This document shows, piece by piece, positions 63,521 to 64,000 of a DNA stretch of 64,000 nt. Within the stretch, counting starts at the first letter, position 1; each line of letters starts with the position of its first letter. The notes beneath the pieces were generated by a model, which saw nothing but the letters and a program-made list of their open reading frames with translations, did no database searches and was not told the origin of the DNA. The translations under genes were made by a program, and so were the position numbers. Source of the DNA: CADCVT01 sp036389155. GTDB taxonomy: Bacteria > Actinomycetota > Thermoleophilia > Solirubrobacterales > Solirubrobacteraceae. The stretch lies in assembly GCA_036389155.1 (NCBI GenBank), contig DASVQN010000050.1:62001-126000 (forward strand). The letters run 5' to 3'.

Positions 63521-64000
63521 CTACGAAGGCGGGGAGCGCAGCCGGAGCAGGCGCTGCAGCCCGCCGTACCGCGTCGCGCCGACGACGAGCCCGGCGACCC
63601 CGATCGGGACCATGAGCACGAACCGCAGCAGGATCAGGTAGCTCACCGCCGCCGAGCCGCTCGTCTTGAGCGCGCGCGCCCCGATCACGACGGCGGCGTC
63701 GAGCGTCCCCGCGTAGCCCGGGCCCGCCGGGATGAGCACGATCATCGACGAGAGCGCCAGCAGGTACAGGGCCTCGACGAAGCCGAGCCCGAGGCCGGCC
63801 GCCTCCGACGTCAGCCACCACACGAGCCCCTCGAGCGCCCACACCACGACGGTCAACACGAGGACCTCGGCGCCGTGGGCGCCGCGCAGGTTCCGCGTGG
63901 CGGCGGCCATCGGCGCGAGGAAGCGCAGGAGCGGGCGCAGGTGGCCGCGGACGTGCAGCACCGCCGCGGCCAGCGCGCCGAGCGCGACGGCGGCCGCGAT
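63521..64000 (-). CDS. LPG-synthase transmembrane-region family protein, N-terminus cut by window edge
   Basis: About 159 residues are visible; the frame stays open to the right edge, so the start is off-window. It has hydrophobic segments AAAVALGALAAAVLHV, VLVLTVVVWALEGLVWWL, ALYLLALSSMIVLIPAGPGYAGTLDAAVV and YLILLRFVLMVPIGVAGLVVG. The IPAGPGYAGTLDA segment is typical of the lysylphosphatidylglycerol synthase/UPF0104 membrane family, proposed to flip or transfer lipid-linked groups. Likely part of the same glycan machinery. Confidence 0.82.
   Translation of the reverse strand: MAAAVALGALAAAVLHVRGHLRPLLRFLAPMAAATRNLRGAHGAEVLVLTVVVWALEGLVWWLTSEAAGLGLGFVEALYLLALSSMIVLIPAGPGYAGTLDAAVVIGARALKTSGSAAVSYLILLRFVLMVPIGVAGLVVGATRYGGLQRLLRLRSPPS

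Noticed and set aside
1..64000. tRNA, rRNA, insertion sequences or phage attachment sites
   Set aside because: I found no cloverleaf-like sequence, no transposase or integrase frame, and no long terminal inverted or direct repeats; absence by eye is not proof.

Overview
The window is very GC-rich with almost complete codon-third-position GC bias, and most genes start with ATG, GTG or TTG directly behind a TANNNT hexamer. Together with GlfT1-like galactofuranosyltransferases, a mycobacterial-type GalE and several small secreted families I associate with Solirubrobacterales, this suggests an actinobacterium, probably of class Thermoleophilia (Conexibacter/Solirubrobacter-like). That placement is inference; no rRNA or other marker gene lies in the window. 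I saw no tRNA, rRNA, insertion sequence, phage gene or CRISPR array.

Almost the whole window is one large surface-polysaccharide locus. Region 1 (1-5.6 kb): a polyprenyl-phosphate sugar transferase fragment facing glf, then GT2 enzymes and a Wzx-type flippase, probably a galactofuranose-containing glycan. Region 2 (5.5-10.3 kb): more GT2 enzymes, a phosphomannose-isomerase-type cupin and GDP-mannose 4,6-dehydratase. Region 3 (10.3-14.4 kb): a secreted Gly/Asp-repeat protein, a YdjM-like membrane protein, UDP-xylose synthase and two small paralogous winged-helix proteins flanking a phased operator array. Region 4 (14.4-18.8 kb): CDP-glucose 4,6-dehydratase, WecG/TagA-type transferase, nucleotide-sugar dehydrogenase and an epimerase. 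Region 5 (18.9-26 kb): acyltransferase, anchored protein, CpsB-type phosphatase, bacterial tyrosine kinase, a second flippase and a Wzy-type polymerase, i.e. the assembly and chain-length machinery. Region 6 (26-32.7 kb): a 1205-residue secreted multidomain protein and a minus-strand ATP-grasp / PLP enzyme / HAD cassette that resembles amide-decoration modules of capsule loci. Region 7 (32.7-39.6 kb): epimerases, tandem GT4 enzymes, a GDP-mannose 3,5-epimerase and a WcaI-like transferase. Region 8 (39.5-46.4 kb): ECF sigma factor, O-antigen ligase-like proteins, a GT87-like membrane enzyme and the initiating sugar-phosphate transferase. Region 9 (46.4-49.3 kb): galE, a second GMD-like gene and a metzincin protease. 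Region 10 (49.3-64 kb): a run of GT4 enzymes, a GT2-DUF707 fusion, a second O-antigen ligase, a glycosidase-like secreted protein, a methyltransferase and a partial LPG-synthase-type flippase.

Working model (inference): nucleotide sugars (UDP-Galf, UDP-Xyl, a uronate, GDP-6-deoxy-mannose derivatives, GDP-L-galactose/gulose, a CDP-4-keto-6-deoxyglucose derivative) are made by the dehydratases and epimerases, assembled on a lipid carrier by the initiating transferase and many GTs, flipped by Wzx proteins, polymerised by Wzy under kinase/phosphatase control, and ligated outside. Regulation appears two-tiered: a dozen leaderless promoters for routine genes, and a few long-leader promoters sharing an upstream box for the secreted protein, the GDP-mannose epimerase and the initiating transferase. 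The best candidates for something new are the phased operator array with its two winged-helix genes, the shared-box regulon, the amidoligase-like cassette, and promoter hexamers that overlap each other or an upstream stop codon.
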